A stretch of 64,000 nucleotides of DNA, from assembly GCF_035046485.1 (NCBI RefSeq), contig NC_085137.1, forward strand, positions 249,029,233 to 249,093,232. Reading direction: 5' to 3'. The notes beneath the pieces are model-generated. The model made no database searches, had not been told where the DNA came from, and worked only from the letters and a program-made list of their open reading frames with translations. This document shows, piece by piece, positions 9,930-22,857 of the stretch. Source of the DNA: Aedes albopictus (taxonomy: Eukaryota; Arthropoda; Insecta; Diptera; Culicidae). Position numbers and translations under genes: made by a program. Each line of letters begins with the position of its first letter. The first letter of the stretch is position 1.

Positions 9930-11095
9930 TTTCAAATGTTTCTTCAAAAGTTTCTTTACGCCTCAGGACTTCTAGGAAAATTCCACCAGGAGATGCTCGG
10001 AAGTTCCACCAGGAGGAATTCAACCATTCTTTCCCCGGGAATATCTCCAGTAGTTCATCGGGAATTTCTCCAGAAGTTCCTCGATAATCCCTTCATTATT
10101 TCCCTGGAAATTCCTCCAGGAGCTCCAAGGAAAATCGTGCAGGAGTTTCTTGGGGATATTTTCTGGGAGTTGAACGAGAATTCCTGCAGGAATACCTAGG
10201 ATTTCTCAAAGAGCTTCACGGTAAATTCTCAAGGAGCTTCTCGGAAATTCCTACTAGAGTTCATCGGGAGTACAACCAGAATTTCCACGGGTTTTCTTCC
10301 AGAAGTTCCTCGGTAGGTTCGCGGCATTTATTCCAGGAGTTCCTTGGGAAACCGTCCAGAAGTTTTCAGGAAATGATTACAGGAGTTGCCCGTGAATTTC
10401 TGCAATAATTCCTTGGGAATTTATCCAGGACTTCTTCAATAGAATTCTTCCAGGTGTTTCCAGGAGCTCCATTGGTATTCTTCAACGAATTTCTCCAGGA
10501 AGACTTCAGGATTTTTTTCCCAGGAGTTCCTTGGCATTTTTTTTTCTCTTGGGATTTCCTCCGGGACTTCCTCGAAAATTTCTCCACGAGTTCTCAGGAA
10601 ATTTCTTCAGGAGTTTCCCACGAATTTCTGCAGAAGTATTTTGGGAATTTCTTCATAAGTGTCAGTTCTTCCAGCAGTTCCACTAGAGGTTCCCCGGAAA
10701 TTCTTCCGCGAAATTCCTTCATAACTTTCAGAATTCCTTCAGGAGTTGCTTGACAATTTTCCTAGGAGATCCCGGTATTTTTTTTATGACTTCACAGGAA
10801 ATTTATTGAGGATTTCCATTGGTAATTCTGCAGGAGTTTCCCGGGAATTCATCAAGGAGTTCCGTGTGAATTCTTCAAGTTGTTCCTCAGAAATTTCTCC
10901 ACGAGTTCCTCGAGAATATCCCAAGAAGTTCCAAGAGAATTTCTTGAGGAGTTGCTCGGAAATTTCCCCAAGAGCTCCTCGGGAATTTCTCTTAATTTAT
11001 TTTTTTAGGAATTTTTCTGAAATTCCTTGGAAAAATCTTCAGGACTTCCTCGGGAATCTCTTCAGGAGTTTCTCGGCTATCTCGGAAATATGTTA
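9930..11095 (+). repeat. Degenerate satellite, left arm
   Basis: Loose repeats of about 24-30 bp on the theme CAGGAGTTCCTCGGGAATTTCTC fill the region. Units differ widely, so the array is old. Open frames here come from lack of stops in the repeat and show only low-complexity Ser/Phe/Arg-rich translations. The repeat continues to the right of about 11,100 in the opposite orientation. Confidence 0.85.
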
Positions 11096-11099
11096 AAAA

Positions 11100-11958
11100 T
11101 CCTTAGATGGACTTTCTAAAGGAGTTCCAGGAGGAATACCCGAAAAGCACCTGTCAAAATCCTGTAAAAATCCCTAACAATTTTTTAATTCCCGGAGGAA
11201 TTCATAAAGAAATTCCTAGAGGTACGCTTGGAGGAAATCCTGCAGGAATTTCTAAGAAAATATATAGAGGAATACCGTGTGGAATTTCTGATGAAATCTC
11301 CGCGTGAATTTCTGTAAGAATCTCTGCAAGAATGTCTTCCAGCCTTTCCATAAGAATAGTTATAAGAATCTCTGAAAAAATCAGTAAAAAAAATCTGTAG
11401 GAACCCGTGAAGGATTTTCTAAGACTTTCTTCAGAAATCCTTAGAGCAATTTCTTGACGATAAATCTTTTGAAGGAATATCTAAAGGAATGTGTAGAAAT
11501 ATGAGGGTTTATATTCTCTTAAAGAATTTCTAAAGTAATTGTTGGACAAAAGTCTTTAGAAAACTTCTGAGAATATTTGAAAGAGTTCTGAATTTCTGAT
11601 TTATAATGTATCTGCGAATCATTTCTAAATACAAAACTAAGCAGTTTCTTTTGATAAAGTTCATGGAAGGTTTTGTAGGTGAATGCTTTAAATAATTTCT
11701 GGAGGAATTTTCGCGAAAAAAAATTTGAAGAATTTCTGGGACAATCTATGCAAGATTCTTCTAAAGGTATTCTTGAAGTATTTTCTAAAGAAATCCATGT
11801 AATATTTTTAGAAGCTAATCGTGCAAGACTTTCTTAAGAAGTTCTTAGAGTAGTTTCCGGAGGACATTCTGAAGTCTAAAAAAATCCCTACAAGATTTTG
11901 TGAAAGAAATTTGAACAAAATTTGTTTAGGGTTTCCTGGATGATTTTTTACAGTAAAT
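11100..11958 (-). repeat. Degenerate satellite, right arm (first part)
   Basis: From about 11,100 the repeat reads as GGAATTTCTNNAGGAATxxCT, which is the reverse-complement sense of the left arm. It decays towards 11,950 and is cut by the TIR element at 11,963, resuming at 15,403. Confidence 0.75.
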
Positions 11959-12464
11959 CTACCACGGTGTGTCTGGTGGACAACATTATTTTAAAAAAAT
12001 CGGTATCGCTAAAATACCCACCAAACGAAAGCTAAGGGTCCCACCTTTCATTTGAGACTTAAATGAGAAAGTTCTATCGGCGGGTCTAGAACAATTTTTT
12101 TTTTAAATAGTGTGATATTTTTTGTATTTTCTCGAAGTACTAAGTAATAACGAAAATCAGTTTGTCCATTGTCAACATGCCTTTCCGACGGAAGATTTTT
12201 TATATGATGTTAATTATACTTCCCACAAAAGCATAATAGTTCCATGTTAATAAAAAAAACCAGTAAACAGTAGTAAGTTTCGTGGTTATGGGCAGTAATG
12301 CTAATAAAATTGTAATAGTTTCAAGCAGGTGGAGATGATGAGTTCAAATTTAAATTTACATGTGTACCGCGTCATGCTCTATTACTCGTAATTATTATTA
12401 AATCACCGTGCAATTATTTAAAGAATTTTATTATTTTCTCTATTGAGCAATGCACGATATTACC

Positions 12465-12910
12465 ACAGACAAACAAGGATGTTTTCGATCACCTGGCAAT
12501 CATTTGACTCATTTGGCCATAGTTCAATTCAGAAACCTTAAATTGAAATGGTGTGTTTGGTAAAGTTGTAGATTAGTGTTTTTCCTACCTTTATCACCAA
12601 GGACGCCAAGTTAAACTCTAATATTTACGTCGTAAAAGTGTTAGTACCACCTACTCATCAGTAGGTCGGCTCTAGAGGCACGTTCTCCTCCATTCGTATT
12701 TTTCGATCGTTTAGTATGAGTAGGTGTACTAGCGCTCTAGCGCTGTATATATAAGAGGTAGAATATGACGTCCTTGGCGATAATTGTAGGAAAAACTCTA
12801 ATCTATGACTTTGCCGAACGCCACATTTTAATATTAGGATTCTGAACTGAGTTATGGACAAATAGATCGAAAACATTCCTGCAGACAAACAGACGTAACA
12901 CTCTTCGATA
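12465..12910. mobile_element. Inverted-repeat element nested in the 3.4-kb element
   Basis: Arms of about 190 bp are inverted copies: CCAAGGACG, TTTTTCCTAC and GTTTTCGATC blocks on the left match those on the right reversed. The right end carries GACAAACAGACGTAACAC, a motif also found at 9.5, 23.0 and 24.2 kb. The centre holds a 38-bp retrotransposon tail. The minus ORF 12,658-12,927 is an arm artefact. Confidence 0.7.
12659..12696 (-). mobile_element. 38-bp 3' tail of the LOA/I-like retrotransposon
   Basis: These 38 bases are identical to 56,395-56,432, the extreme 3' end (minus strand) of the non-LTR element described there. The sequence lies at the centre of the palindrome 12,465-12,910. 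It is either a very short 5'-truncated insertion or captured sequence. No clear target duplication was seen. Confidence 0.7.
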
Positions 12911-12959
12911 GGGCTTGGCACATGCATTTAACGATGAATTCAAATTTCGTTTGAATTCT

Positions 12960-15230
12960 GGGATTTTTTCACCAGAGGTGCTAATGTTCGATCGCTTTTA
13001 TGTTTGCAAGTGTACACGTTGCTGAATGATACAAACGAAGCTTCTAGGAGACATGTATAAAAGTGTACGTGTTAGGCAAACGTCAAATCGCAACCCATCA
13101 TGGCCGACAGTGTCTCACGCGGTTCTACCAATAGGTGAATTTTCTCTAAGAGCTACGACTTCTTGACTGTGATATAAGGGAATGGCTGTGTGTTCCAAAT
13201 ACCATGAATTGGCTAAAAATGCAAACTGAACATATTATTGATACTTTTACTTTATAAACAAGTTCTACAAATCTCTAGGCCCAAAACATTGCCAATTAAT
13301 TTGACAGAGTTGTTTAAGTGAACAACATCCTTAAGGCCACGATGTTAGATGCTAAGATACTACAATTAATTACAAGACGACATACACTTTCCAGAATTCC
13401 AAGCTGACCGCAACTCGATATTTTCTGGAATCAAATCTTTAAAACGTGTGTATTTCTTATGGGGCAGGTGGGTCACGACACATAATTTGAGAAAGGCGGT
13501 CCTAAAATAATAAAGCAAAACTAAAATAAAAATTGCGTTGATTTATTTAGTTTTTTTGTGAAGTCGGTACTTTTTCATAATTTCTAATTGTAATCCGAGA
13601 TTTTTTGTTCTCAAGGCCGTCATTAACATAATCGTCATCATTGAAAAATCTAAAGCTGTTTTCTCGTCCAATACTGATATTTTGGTATTAGAAATGTATA
13701 TACTATATTGCTACAGGAGAATGGAGTACAGTGATTACATTTTCAATGCAAACATGAAATCTCCCTTTTGCATCTTTAGCAGATCTGCAAAGAGCACTTT
13801 TTTTGCATCATCGGTAGTAGTGCTAGGTCTGCCGCGTTTATTCTTAAATTAAGGAGAAACTGTAGCTCTTGAAGCACTACATATTTCACAATTAAAGCAA
13901 ATATCGATACTCCGATAGAAGACTCAAATTATATTTATACTTAAAGAGAGTAATTCTAAAGGGTATGATCTCATCATTGAACGAATAAACTTTAAATGAG
14001 TAATTGCGATATATTATTGTAGGGTAATACCAACTTCTGTATCTGGTATATTTCAGAAAATGTTGTTCAATTTAATGAATAACCTGCAAATACAAATAAA
14101 AACAAATTGGGACTTTTCCTTGGACTTTTCTATTTTATTTGTATCAGCCATATAAAACAAATATCTAAATCTGTGAATATCAACTACCTTCGATGATATT
14201 GATGGTTGCAGTAAAGCTTCTTGGAACACAGCACGAATACCTTGGTACGGTTTTCATCGTGACTTTATGATTTCATGTCGTAGTTGTTTCTCTAAAAGTT
14301 TGGAGCAAAGTTATGTTGAAATTTAATTTATTTTATTTTTTATGATTCAATACCTAATGCTATACCACACAGCAATCCTTCAAGCGAAAAATGTTAATTG
14401 CTTTTACAAGTACCAGAAAGGGGCACAAAATGACGTATACCGGCCTATAATGGAACGCGGTCATTTTATCCGAGCTACTTTGTTTATCGTTATATTTTTA
14501 TTGACATCTAAGTCATGGCCTACTACGACTGTAAAACTTTTCGAACATTTGGCACTGTCGATGAAAACGAGGAGAATGGCAGTCGAAATAACTTCTTCTA
14601 CATGTCAATAAGGAGAAGATGGTTAACGCACATACCTGAATACTGGTAAAATTCTATTACAACTCCCATAAATATTTGTTTACACTTGTCTGGAAAACAT
14701 TTTGTATGGAAAATTTTGAATATGTTTTTACCCATTTACTTTATTCATATGATACGTTACTAATGAGCGACCTCATACGAGCCCATTAGGTTACACTCAA
14801 GGTTGAAAGGAAGAAAATGCAAGTCTTAGACACATTCCAAGCGTTACGTTTTGTGCGAGAATCAAACTTTTGCTTCCAAAAATTGATATGTTGTCATATA
14901 CATACCAATCAGCATATCAAACTATCAGATTTGGATAGAAGATTCAGTTGATGCTTTCTAATTGGGAATTGGATCTTTGTACTTCGAAAGAAAACAAAAA
15001 ATTCAGCGTAACGGGACACCATCGCAAAAAATGACAAATTTTGTCCGAACGCCAAGAAATTTGCTACTTTCTAGAAGCAGTTTTCAAAGTTTCAGATACT
15101 AGGTACTAGGTACTAGGTAAACATAGGCAATTATCTTCATTTTGGCGCAAAAAAGAATCAAAATCGACAGCAGGAGTTCGGAAATATTGTTCAATGAAGT
15201 TCAAAAACCGCGGTGTAGAAGTGCGTGAAA
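12960..15230. other. Interior of the 3.4-kb TIR element, no gene
   Basis: AT-rich sequence with scattered short frames only. A small ORF at 14,342-14,611 (89 codons) has no recognisable motif. A triple ACTAGGT repeat is found near 15,100. Nothing resembling a DDE transposase was seen. Confidence 0.5.
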
Positions 15231-15402
15231 TGTGTCTTTATATAAAATAATTTTGAAAAAAAAAATTGTTCTAGGACCGCCGATAGAACTTTCTTGTTTT
15301 AGCCTCAAATGAAAGAGGGGACCTTCAGCTTTCGCTTGGTGGGTGTTTTAGCGATACCGATTTTTTTTAAATAATTTTGTTCTACCAGACACACCGTGCT
15401 AC

Positions 15403-16970
15403 GAGAAGTTTCCGAAGAAGTTCCTGAAAGAATTTCATTATGAATCCCTGGGAGATTTTTTTCAGGAATAGGTGTAATTTTTTTTATATGAATTCAAGCA
15501 TGGATATCAAAAAGAGTCATTGAAAAAATATCAAAAATCTGTAGAAGCTTGTCAAAAAAATCCTTGGAAAAAATTGTAAAGAAAATTGAAAATTCACGAA
15601 TGGATATTTCTTTTTTTTTTTAACAGTCCCAGAACGAATGTCTAAAGAAATCTCAGGAAGATTTCTGACAGGTTTTGTAAAGCAAACCTGGAGGAAATTT
15701 TGGAATAAATCCTTGGAAGATCATTTGAGAGAATGTTTAAAGGAATTTCTGATGGATTAAAAAAAATTAGGAAAGGTCCCGAAAAATTAGGGTTTATCTC
15801 TGAAGAATTTTGGAAAGAAATACCTGGAGGGATTTCTGCAGAAATTCATGCACAACTTTCTCACACAACTCTTTGTGAAACTTCTGGAGGAATCCCTAGT
15901 GGGATTTCTGGAAAATTGGAAGTTGCTGAACGAATTTCTGGTGAAATCCTAGGAAGAATTCCCAAAGTAACACCAGTAAAAAATTTTAAAGGTATTTTTG
16001 AAACATTTTCCGAACAACTCTGGAATAGTTTCTGGAGGCTAATAGTTTTGCTTAAAGGAATTTCTGGAGAATTTCCGAATAAATGTCTTAAGAAAATTCG
16101 GAAGGAATCTCTGAACGAATTTTTGAACGAATCCGTGGAGGAAGTGCAATGGATTAAAAAAAAAGAAGAATTTAAGAAGTTAATCATGCAAGATTATTTG
16201 AAAGAATTCTTTGTGGAATTTGTAGATTGGGATGAATTTCCCAACACATTCCTGAAGAAAATTTTCGAATGAACCCATGGAAGATTATTTGAAAGAATCC
16301 GTTAGGAAATATTTGGCCGAATACTCGGACGAATTTCCAAAAGAATTTTTAAAGAAAGATTTTAAAAAATCAGAAGAATCTCCAATAGATTCTCCAAACG
16401 AATCCCTAGAGACATATCTGAATAAATATCCAGAAGACATTCTGAATTTCTCAAACAATATCTGCAATGAGTTGTGCAAAATCATAGAGAAATTGGTGAA
16501 GCAATTCATGCCAGATTTCGTGAAAGAATTCTTTGTGACACTTCTGGAGGAACACATAGAAGAATTTTTGAAATAATCTGTAGTATGATGAATTGATTTA
16601 AGAAGTTTTCTTCGGAGACCGTCGTAATAAAGTTGACCATTCTGGGATCACTTACTTTTATTTAACACCGCAGATTTGCAACAAACGGCGACAGAGCAGA
16701 AATCGACATGCCAAGCCTACACTACTCGTACAGAAGAAGCGTTCGGCAAATACAGCACAACCAGTAACCACGCTCTATCAAGTGCTTTGTCAAGAATATC
16801 TAAGTTTCCAAAGATACCCCTTGAGGTATTTCAGAAGAGATCCCTGGAGAATTTTCTGAAGCAACTCATAAAGAAAATTTTTTGAAGCGATTCGTAAAGG
16901 AATTCTAGGGTAAATAAATTCTCAGAGACATTTTCAAAGGAATCCCTGAATGAATTTCTGAATTTTTCGG
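15403..16970 (-). repeat. Degenerate satellite, right arm (second part)
   Basis: The array resumes after the TIR element with units such as GAATTTCTGGAGGAATCCCT. The 179-codon and 99-codon frames here translate to Glu/Lys/Phe-rich low-complexity sequence generated by the repeat and are not counted as genes. The segment 16,600-16,780 is less repeat-like. Confidence 0.8.
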
Positions 16971-18440
16971 GACATTTATGCAAATAACGTTATTGTGTAT
17001 GTCCATTGTTCAAAATATTGTCTTTTAAATCAACCATTTCTTATTTTTTGGAAACAAACGGTTTGGATCGTAACAAGCTAGCGAGATAGTGGTTTATTCG
17101 TTATTTAGCGAGAATTGCTAATATATGGCGAAAACTCCGACCCTTTCATCGAAAATTCAGTTTTCATGCAACTTTTATATTTGAATAAAAATAAAACAAA
17201 AAAGAAAAATGCTTCGATTTTATGTAAAATTTGATTTTATAGACATTTCGAAAATTGAAATGTCTACTAAATTGAGGTATATCTGTATGTTGTAAGCTAG
17301 TATAATTAATGTATCCTTCGTCATCAATCTTTCCCTAACCACTGCATCTTCACTGTTGTGAATGTTTCCTATCATTTAAGCGTGCTTAAGGGCACTGTCT
17401 GTTATAAATAAAGATATTATTTCGTTATCATTCACTGATGCTCAAGAACACGTAAACCACGACACCGATTGATTACGTTTATTGTTATCATACGTGCTCA
17501 CTCCTAACATGATACAAAAATAAGAAACGAGACAAACAATACTTTAGTCTTTTGTTTTGATTAAGATGGAGATAAGAGCAATCTACTATTTTGTACACTC
17601 AGTCACATACACTACAATTTGTGGGGATTTTATTATGATTTTGTGATGATTATCACAAAAAATCAGGCTGGAAAGAAACCGTTCTCTCCAATCTGAACCG
17701 TTTGTGTGAACCAAATTAAAAAAGTTGCTCGCCCCAAGAAAGCAATGATAAACTATCTACTATTAGCGAGATTACATTTATTTAGAAACGATGTCCAAAC
17801 ATTCGTCCATGATTTTCTTTATAGGCTCCGCACATATATGTACTCACTTTTGGCACTATGCACGATACTGTGTAACACGGAAAGCACTAATCACAACTGG
17901 CGACGATTGCACTTTCTCGGTATGCACTGGCGGTTTTCGCAGATCAGTCGTATATTGATATTCGTCAATTTCAACTGATAATGGGAAACTTATTTTGGAA
18001 TTTATTATCTCTGTCTTGACTGATAGGGGAAATGACAGCTTTGGCAAATCGATGACTATGTACCCTGATCTGATGACAATAGTTTAGGAAACTGTAGAAG
18101 TCGTCAGTTTTTCTTATTCAATTAAGTTTATCATTTTAACTAGAATATTGCTTTACCTTCTATGGGAAAGATGTGTAAGGCCCTCAAGCTCAAACGGCAA
18201 GATTCTGACTGAAAGCAAATTCATGGGTGTCAATTTATTAGCACAATTGGTGCTGTCCGTTAGAAACGAACAGACAACAAAAAATCAAAAAAGTCAAATT
18301 TCTATGAATACCTATGTATAGTACACGAACACCGAAGTGAGCTGATGAGAAACGCTATAAAAATTGAAATAATGGCACCGTCCAATACACATTTACGCTA
18401 TGGACTTAGGCCCAACCCCCTGGAATAGCTGTTATCCACA
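16971..18440. other. Gene-free AT-rich stretch with a repeat shared with 52.1 kb
   Basis: No credible gene. The stretch 17,450-17,570 (GACACCGATTGAT, the CGTGCTCAC block, AAAATAAGAAA) resembles 52,085-52,215 in the same orientation, marking another dispersed repeat. The other short frames have no motif. Confidence 0.55.
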
Positions 18441-18442
18441 TA

Positions 18443-18981
18443 CAGGGGATACTCAAAATAACTGTGACAGGTAAAATTTTCACTTTTCAAAAAATGTTCA
18501 ACACGCTGTAACTTTTCGAAAAGTGCATCAAATATTCTCAAATTTTTACTATAAGTTCATAAGCTAGTTGTGTATCAGTGGCAGAGATGCCATATATACA
18601 GATTTATCTGTGTTATACAGATTTTTGAACATCTATACAGATGGCGTTTATATGAAATACAGATTTTACATTTGTATAGGATACAGATTTTCCACCCAAA
18701 TTTTGTATGGGATACAGATTTTTGAGCGAGTGATACAGGAAATCATCTGGCATCGCTGATCAGTGGTCAAAATTTGGAAAAGTTTGGGACATTCTACACA
18801 AAGTTATAAAGGTTCTAGAATAAGGTATAATTATCCGATAGCCAACTTTGAGCTGTTATATCTCCGGGTTCAATAAACCGAATGCAATGAAATTTTGATC
18901 ATTTTCAAAAAGTTACAGCGAGTTGAACATTTTTTGAAAAGTGAAAATTTTACCTGTCACAGTTATTTTGAGTATCCCCTG
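18443..18981. mobile_element. TA-flanked foldback MITE
   Basis: The ends CAGGGGATACTCAAAATAAC and its inverse lie inside TA dinucleotides (18,441-18,442 and 18,982-18,983). The arms stay similar for about 100 bp, including ACAGGTAAAATTTTCACTTT. A TA duplication points to the Tc1/mariner group. A hAT MITE sits in its interior. Confidence 0.85.
18582..18758. mobile_element. hAT-type MITE nested in the TA element
   Basis: The 177-bp element has ends CAGAGATGCCA and TGGCATCGCTG and is flanked by 8-bp ATCAGTGG (18,574-18,581 and 18,759-18,766). Both features are diagnostic of hAT elements. The interior repeats ATACAGATTTT several times. Confidence 0.9.
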
Positions 18982-19439
18982 TACAACTGAAGTGAAGCCA
19001 AAAATTTGGAGCTGTGCTTAGTGCTGATTTGAATAAACGGTTGCATTAAGCTGGAAACTCCATGTTTTTGCCTTTCTCGTACACCAAGGTGTACCGAAAG
19101 GCTATATGTTCACTCCGAAAACGAAAATTTGATAGAGCCCCCGGAGGGGTCAAGTGTTATATACCAATCGACTCAGCTCGACGAGTTGAGATGATGTCTG
19201 TGTGTATGTATGTGTGTGTGTGTGTATGTATGTGTGTGTGTGTGTGTATGTATACAAAAAAGGTCACCTCATTTTTAGATAGTAAACATCAACCGATTTT
19301 AACGACCGATGGTTCATTCGACGCGGAATCTGGTCCCATTGTTTCCTATTGAAAATGGTTGGGATCGGTCCAACCGTTCCGGAGTTATGGCCATTTAGGT
19401 GTTCCGGATCGGTACCTCAGGAAGGGGCCAGATATGAAA

Positions 19440-20830
19440 ATGCAACAAACCCATGCATGCGACCCATCAAACCACGGCATTTTCGATAACCTGATGAGCG
19501 GTAAGCAGAAAAATAGTCTAAGACCATATCTGAACCGGTAGTGTTCCGGAACCGGTTCCGGGTGTCCCGCCGGAAGTGGCAAATATCAAAGGGAACCAAA
19601 CCCATGCATGAGACACATCAAACCACAGCATTTTCGATAACCTGATGAGCGGTAAGCAGAAAAATAGTCTAAGAAGATATCTAACCGGTAGTGTTCCCGA
19701 ACCGGTTCTGGGCGTCCCGCTGGAAGTGGCCAAATATACAATTGTACCAAACCCATGCAAGCGACACATCAAACCACGGCATTTTAGATGACCTGATGGA
19801 CAATGAGCAGGAAAATCATCTCAGACCATATCTGAACCGGTAGTGTTCCGGAACCGGTTTTAGTCGTCCCGCTGGAAGTGGCCAAATATACAATTGAACC
19901 AAACCCAAGCATGCGACACATCAAACCACGGCATTTTCGATGACCTGATGGATAATGAGCAGGAAAATCATCTCAGACCATATCTGAACCGGTAGTGTTC
20001 CGGAACCGGTTCTAGGCGTCCCGCTGGAAGTGGCCAAATATACAATTGAACCAAACCCATACATGCGACACATCAAATATACAATTGAACCAAACCCATG
20101 CATGGGGCACATCAAACCACGGCAGTTTCGATGACCGATGGATAATGAGCAGGAAAATCATCTCAGACCATATCTGAACCGGTAGTGTTCCGGAACCGGT
20201 TCTAGGCGTCCCGCTGGAAGTGGCCAAATATACAATTGAACCAAACCCATACATGCGACACATCAAACCACGGCATTTTCGATGACCTGATGGACAAAGA
20301 GCAGGAAAACCATCTCAGACCATATCTGAACCAGTAGTGTTCCGGAACCCCTTCCGGAGTTCCCGTCGAAGTGATTAAATCTGAAGGAAACAAACCCGTA
20401 CATGCGTCACATCAAATAGCGGCTTTTTAGATTACCTAATGAACGGCCAGCAAGTGTTTCGGAATCGGTTTTGAGTGGCCGGAAGAGGCCGAATGTAAAA
20501 GTAAACCAAATCCAGGCATGTGACACATCAAATCGTGTCTTTTGCGATAGCCTGATGAACAGTTAGCTATAAAATAGCCTTACGTCACACTAAAGACAAC
20601 TGGTAGTGTTCCGGAATTGGTTCCGAGAGTCCCGTCGAAATTGTCAAACTCTGCATGTGACACCTTCAATTTGCAGCGTTTTTGCTTAACCGATGAGCAG
20701 ATAACAAGACAATAATGTTAGACCATATTTGGTTCAGCCGGTAGTTACCCGGAATCAGATCCGGGTAGTAAAATGTAAAATTTAACCAAACCCATGGATG
20801 CGGTACATCAAATCACGACCAGTCTTGTAA
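19440..20830 (+). repeat. Tandem array of about 152-bp units (array 1)
   Basis: Units contain CCGGTAGTGTTCCGGAACCG, CGGAAGTGGCC, CCAAACCCATGCATGCGACA and CATCAAACCACGGCATTTTC blocks. Starts of AAACCCATG at 19,446, 19,598, 19,749, 19,901 and 20,053 give a spacing of 151-152 bp. A partial unit near 20,070-20,089 shows an internal deletion or slip. Units decay to the right. The minus ORFs of 60-84 codons are repeat translations. Confidence 0.92.
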
Positions 20831-21540
20831 ACATTCGACACTTTTTACTAGCTTCATTTCATTGCCGCAGTCGGGTGTCAGTCGGCTTTGTTACATTCGT
20901 GCGCTATCGTTACCTCTTACCTACACACAACACGAGCAGTAGAACGAAGATCAATAAACATAAGAAAGGGTCAAATCAATGTCATTTGACACGATGGCAT
21001 GTGTCTAATTCTAGCTTTACGCATAGATTTTCAGCCAATTCCGATTATGAATGTTAATATTAGTTTATTATTGCATGTTGCATTGAATACGACACACACA
21101 CAGCTAATCGCGTTCGGTAATTTTTCCGAAATGTCAACCGCTGAGCGTTCGGTAATGGATTTTTAACGAAATTCTGTAAAAAAATAACAAATTTCGGTAA
21201 AATGTTATCGTTTATCTGTCAAACTCTAACGAACTTTGGTAGAAGTTGCACCCTTTACCGAATTTTTCCTGTAAAACAAACTTAACGGTTGAGATTTCGG
21301 TAAAACATTACCGAAGTCGGTGATTTTTTCTAACTGTGCAGATGGGCAACATAGCTCTTAATATGGAAGAAGACAGGAATAACAAAAGCCGAACCGTCTC
21401 CCGAAGCCGCTATCGTGGTGAAGTGCATTCGTTTGACATTTTTGTTTCGAACAGTAGTTTAATTGCTTGTGTTGCGAATGTCGGAGACAAAGGAGGCCGA
21501 ATGTCGACGAAAAGGTCCAAATGACTGTGATCTCTAACAA
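20831..21540. other. Insertion interrupting 152-bp array 1
   Basis: This non-satellite sequence separates the main array from outlying units. It includes a MITE at 21,096-21,343. The remainder (20,831-21,095 and 21,344-21,540) shows no recognisable gene. Confidence 0.5.
21096..21343. mobile_element. Inverted-repeat MITE with TTCGGTAA motifs
   Basis: The left end (ACACAGCTAATCGCGTTCGG) mirrors the right end (CCGAAG...GATTTTTTCTAACTGTG). The motif TTCGGTAA and its inverse TTACCGAA recur throughout the arms. The exact boundaries are approximate. Confidence 0.65.
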
Positions 21541-22060
21541 GACTGATCACGACTTATCGACAACCTGATGGAAAATAGGGTCAGACCACATTATATTCCC
21601 GGTAGTGTTGCGGGTTCAGCTGTGGCTTCGAAAGGTGTTAGAAGTAAAAGTGAGGCAAACCCATTCATGCGATATATCAAATCGCGGTGATTAGGTAAAT
21701 GTGAATAAATAGCAATAAAATATTCTCAGACCATAATTGGGACAACCGGTAGTGTCATGGTTCATGACTCATGGAATCAGATCCGGCTATCCCATCGGAA
21801 ATTACCAAATATAAAAATGAACCAAACCCATACATACGACACATCAGATCACAGATTTTTTGATAATCTAATGAACGGTTAGCCAGAAAACAGCCTTAGA
21901 TTACATTAGAGACTAGCTGTTGTGTAGCAGAACCAACGTTCATGTGAAAAATTAAATCGTGGCTTTGTTTAATGGCCTGATAAACATTAGGTATGAACAA
22001 CAGTGACGAATAGGTCTAAGTTCTCATATATGAGAACAAAATATAGACAAAACTAAAGCG
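21541..22060 (+). repeat. Outlying diverged 152-bp units
   Basis: Three or four decayed units carry AAACCCATxCATxCGA, GACAACCTGATG and CCGGTAGTGTT. They continue array 1 after the insertion. Confidence 0.7.
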
Positions 22061-22857
22061 ATCTCATCAAATCGTACCATTTCAGATTCCTAAGGTGTAA
22101 ATTTATAGCATGATGGGTCAACGTTAAATGGAAAAATAAGAATTTGATCGCGTCAACAGAAGATGGTGGCTGTTTTATGGAATTTTGAGCTCTAAAACTA
22201 TGTAAAATAAGTGTATTTGGTATGGGAAATATGTTCGGAGTCCACCAGAGTATCCAAGATAGCGGTCCAAAGTTCAATACAATGGCCCAGTATTCAAGTT
22301 AGTGCCTATTTTATAGGATTTTTAATTCTTGCATCATGGGCATATTTTGTATGAAAAAATGTCCAGAATTCAAAATTTGTAATCAGAAAACCCAAGCTGT
22401 GCGCTGTTTCACAAGGTCTGCAATTTGACTATAGTTTGAATGGGGAAGAATACCGGTCTTCGTCCAAAACTGGTAACCAGAAAATCATAAACGACATGCC
22501 AAAATTCAATACGGCGACTATTTTATGTAATTTTAGGTGCAGAGTCCAAAAATGAATACCAGAACATCCAAGATGATGTCTCAATGTTCAAGATGGCGGT
22601 TAGTTTAGTTGGGGTAGATATCCGGAGTCATAGAATGATGACCGGAAAATCTAAAATGACATTTCAAAATTTTGCGGCTTCATGACACTTGTTTGGTTTG
22701 AGTTTTGGATCGTTGTCTTATATTTTCTGAATATTGGATGTTATGCTAATATAAAATGTATCCATATTGAATAGATTTAGCAAGCAGTTTTCATTTTGTA
22801 TTTATGTCAATGTCATCAACATGTCGCTCGAGTTTTGTTGAAAGGATATTTTAAAGC
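22061..22857. other. Downstream flank of array 1, gene-free
   Basis: The segment 22,057-22,160 (ACCATTTCAGAT, GGTGTAAATxTATAG, TCAACGTT) matches 36,695-36,800 after array 2, so both arrays carry the same non-satellite tail. The rest shows no gene. Confidence 0.6.

Larger units (their letters stand above)
11963..15398. mobile_element. 3.4-kb TIR element with CACGGTGTGTC ends
   Basis: Terminal inverted repeats of about 150 bp start CACGGTGTGTCTGGT at 11,963 and mirror at 15,398. Both arms contain ATCGGTATCGCTAAAA, CCCACCAAxCGAAAGCT and AGAAAGTTCTATCGGCGG blocks. Flanks are CTAC (11,959-11,962) and CTAC (15,399-15,402), a likely 4-bp target duplication. The interior has no transposase that can be recognised. 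A related element is at 43,914-46,386. Ends beginning CAC with 4-bp duplications would suit a Chapaev/CMC-like group, but this is inference. Confidence 0.75.

Noticed and set aside
15733..16576. Open frames of 179, 108, 99 and 90 codons
   Set aside because: They are on both strands of a degenerate satellite and translate to low-complexity sequence with no motif.
19518..20393. Several 60-84 codon minus-strand ORFs with similar proteins
   Set aside because: They are translations of the 152-bp tandem unit.
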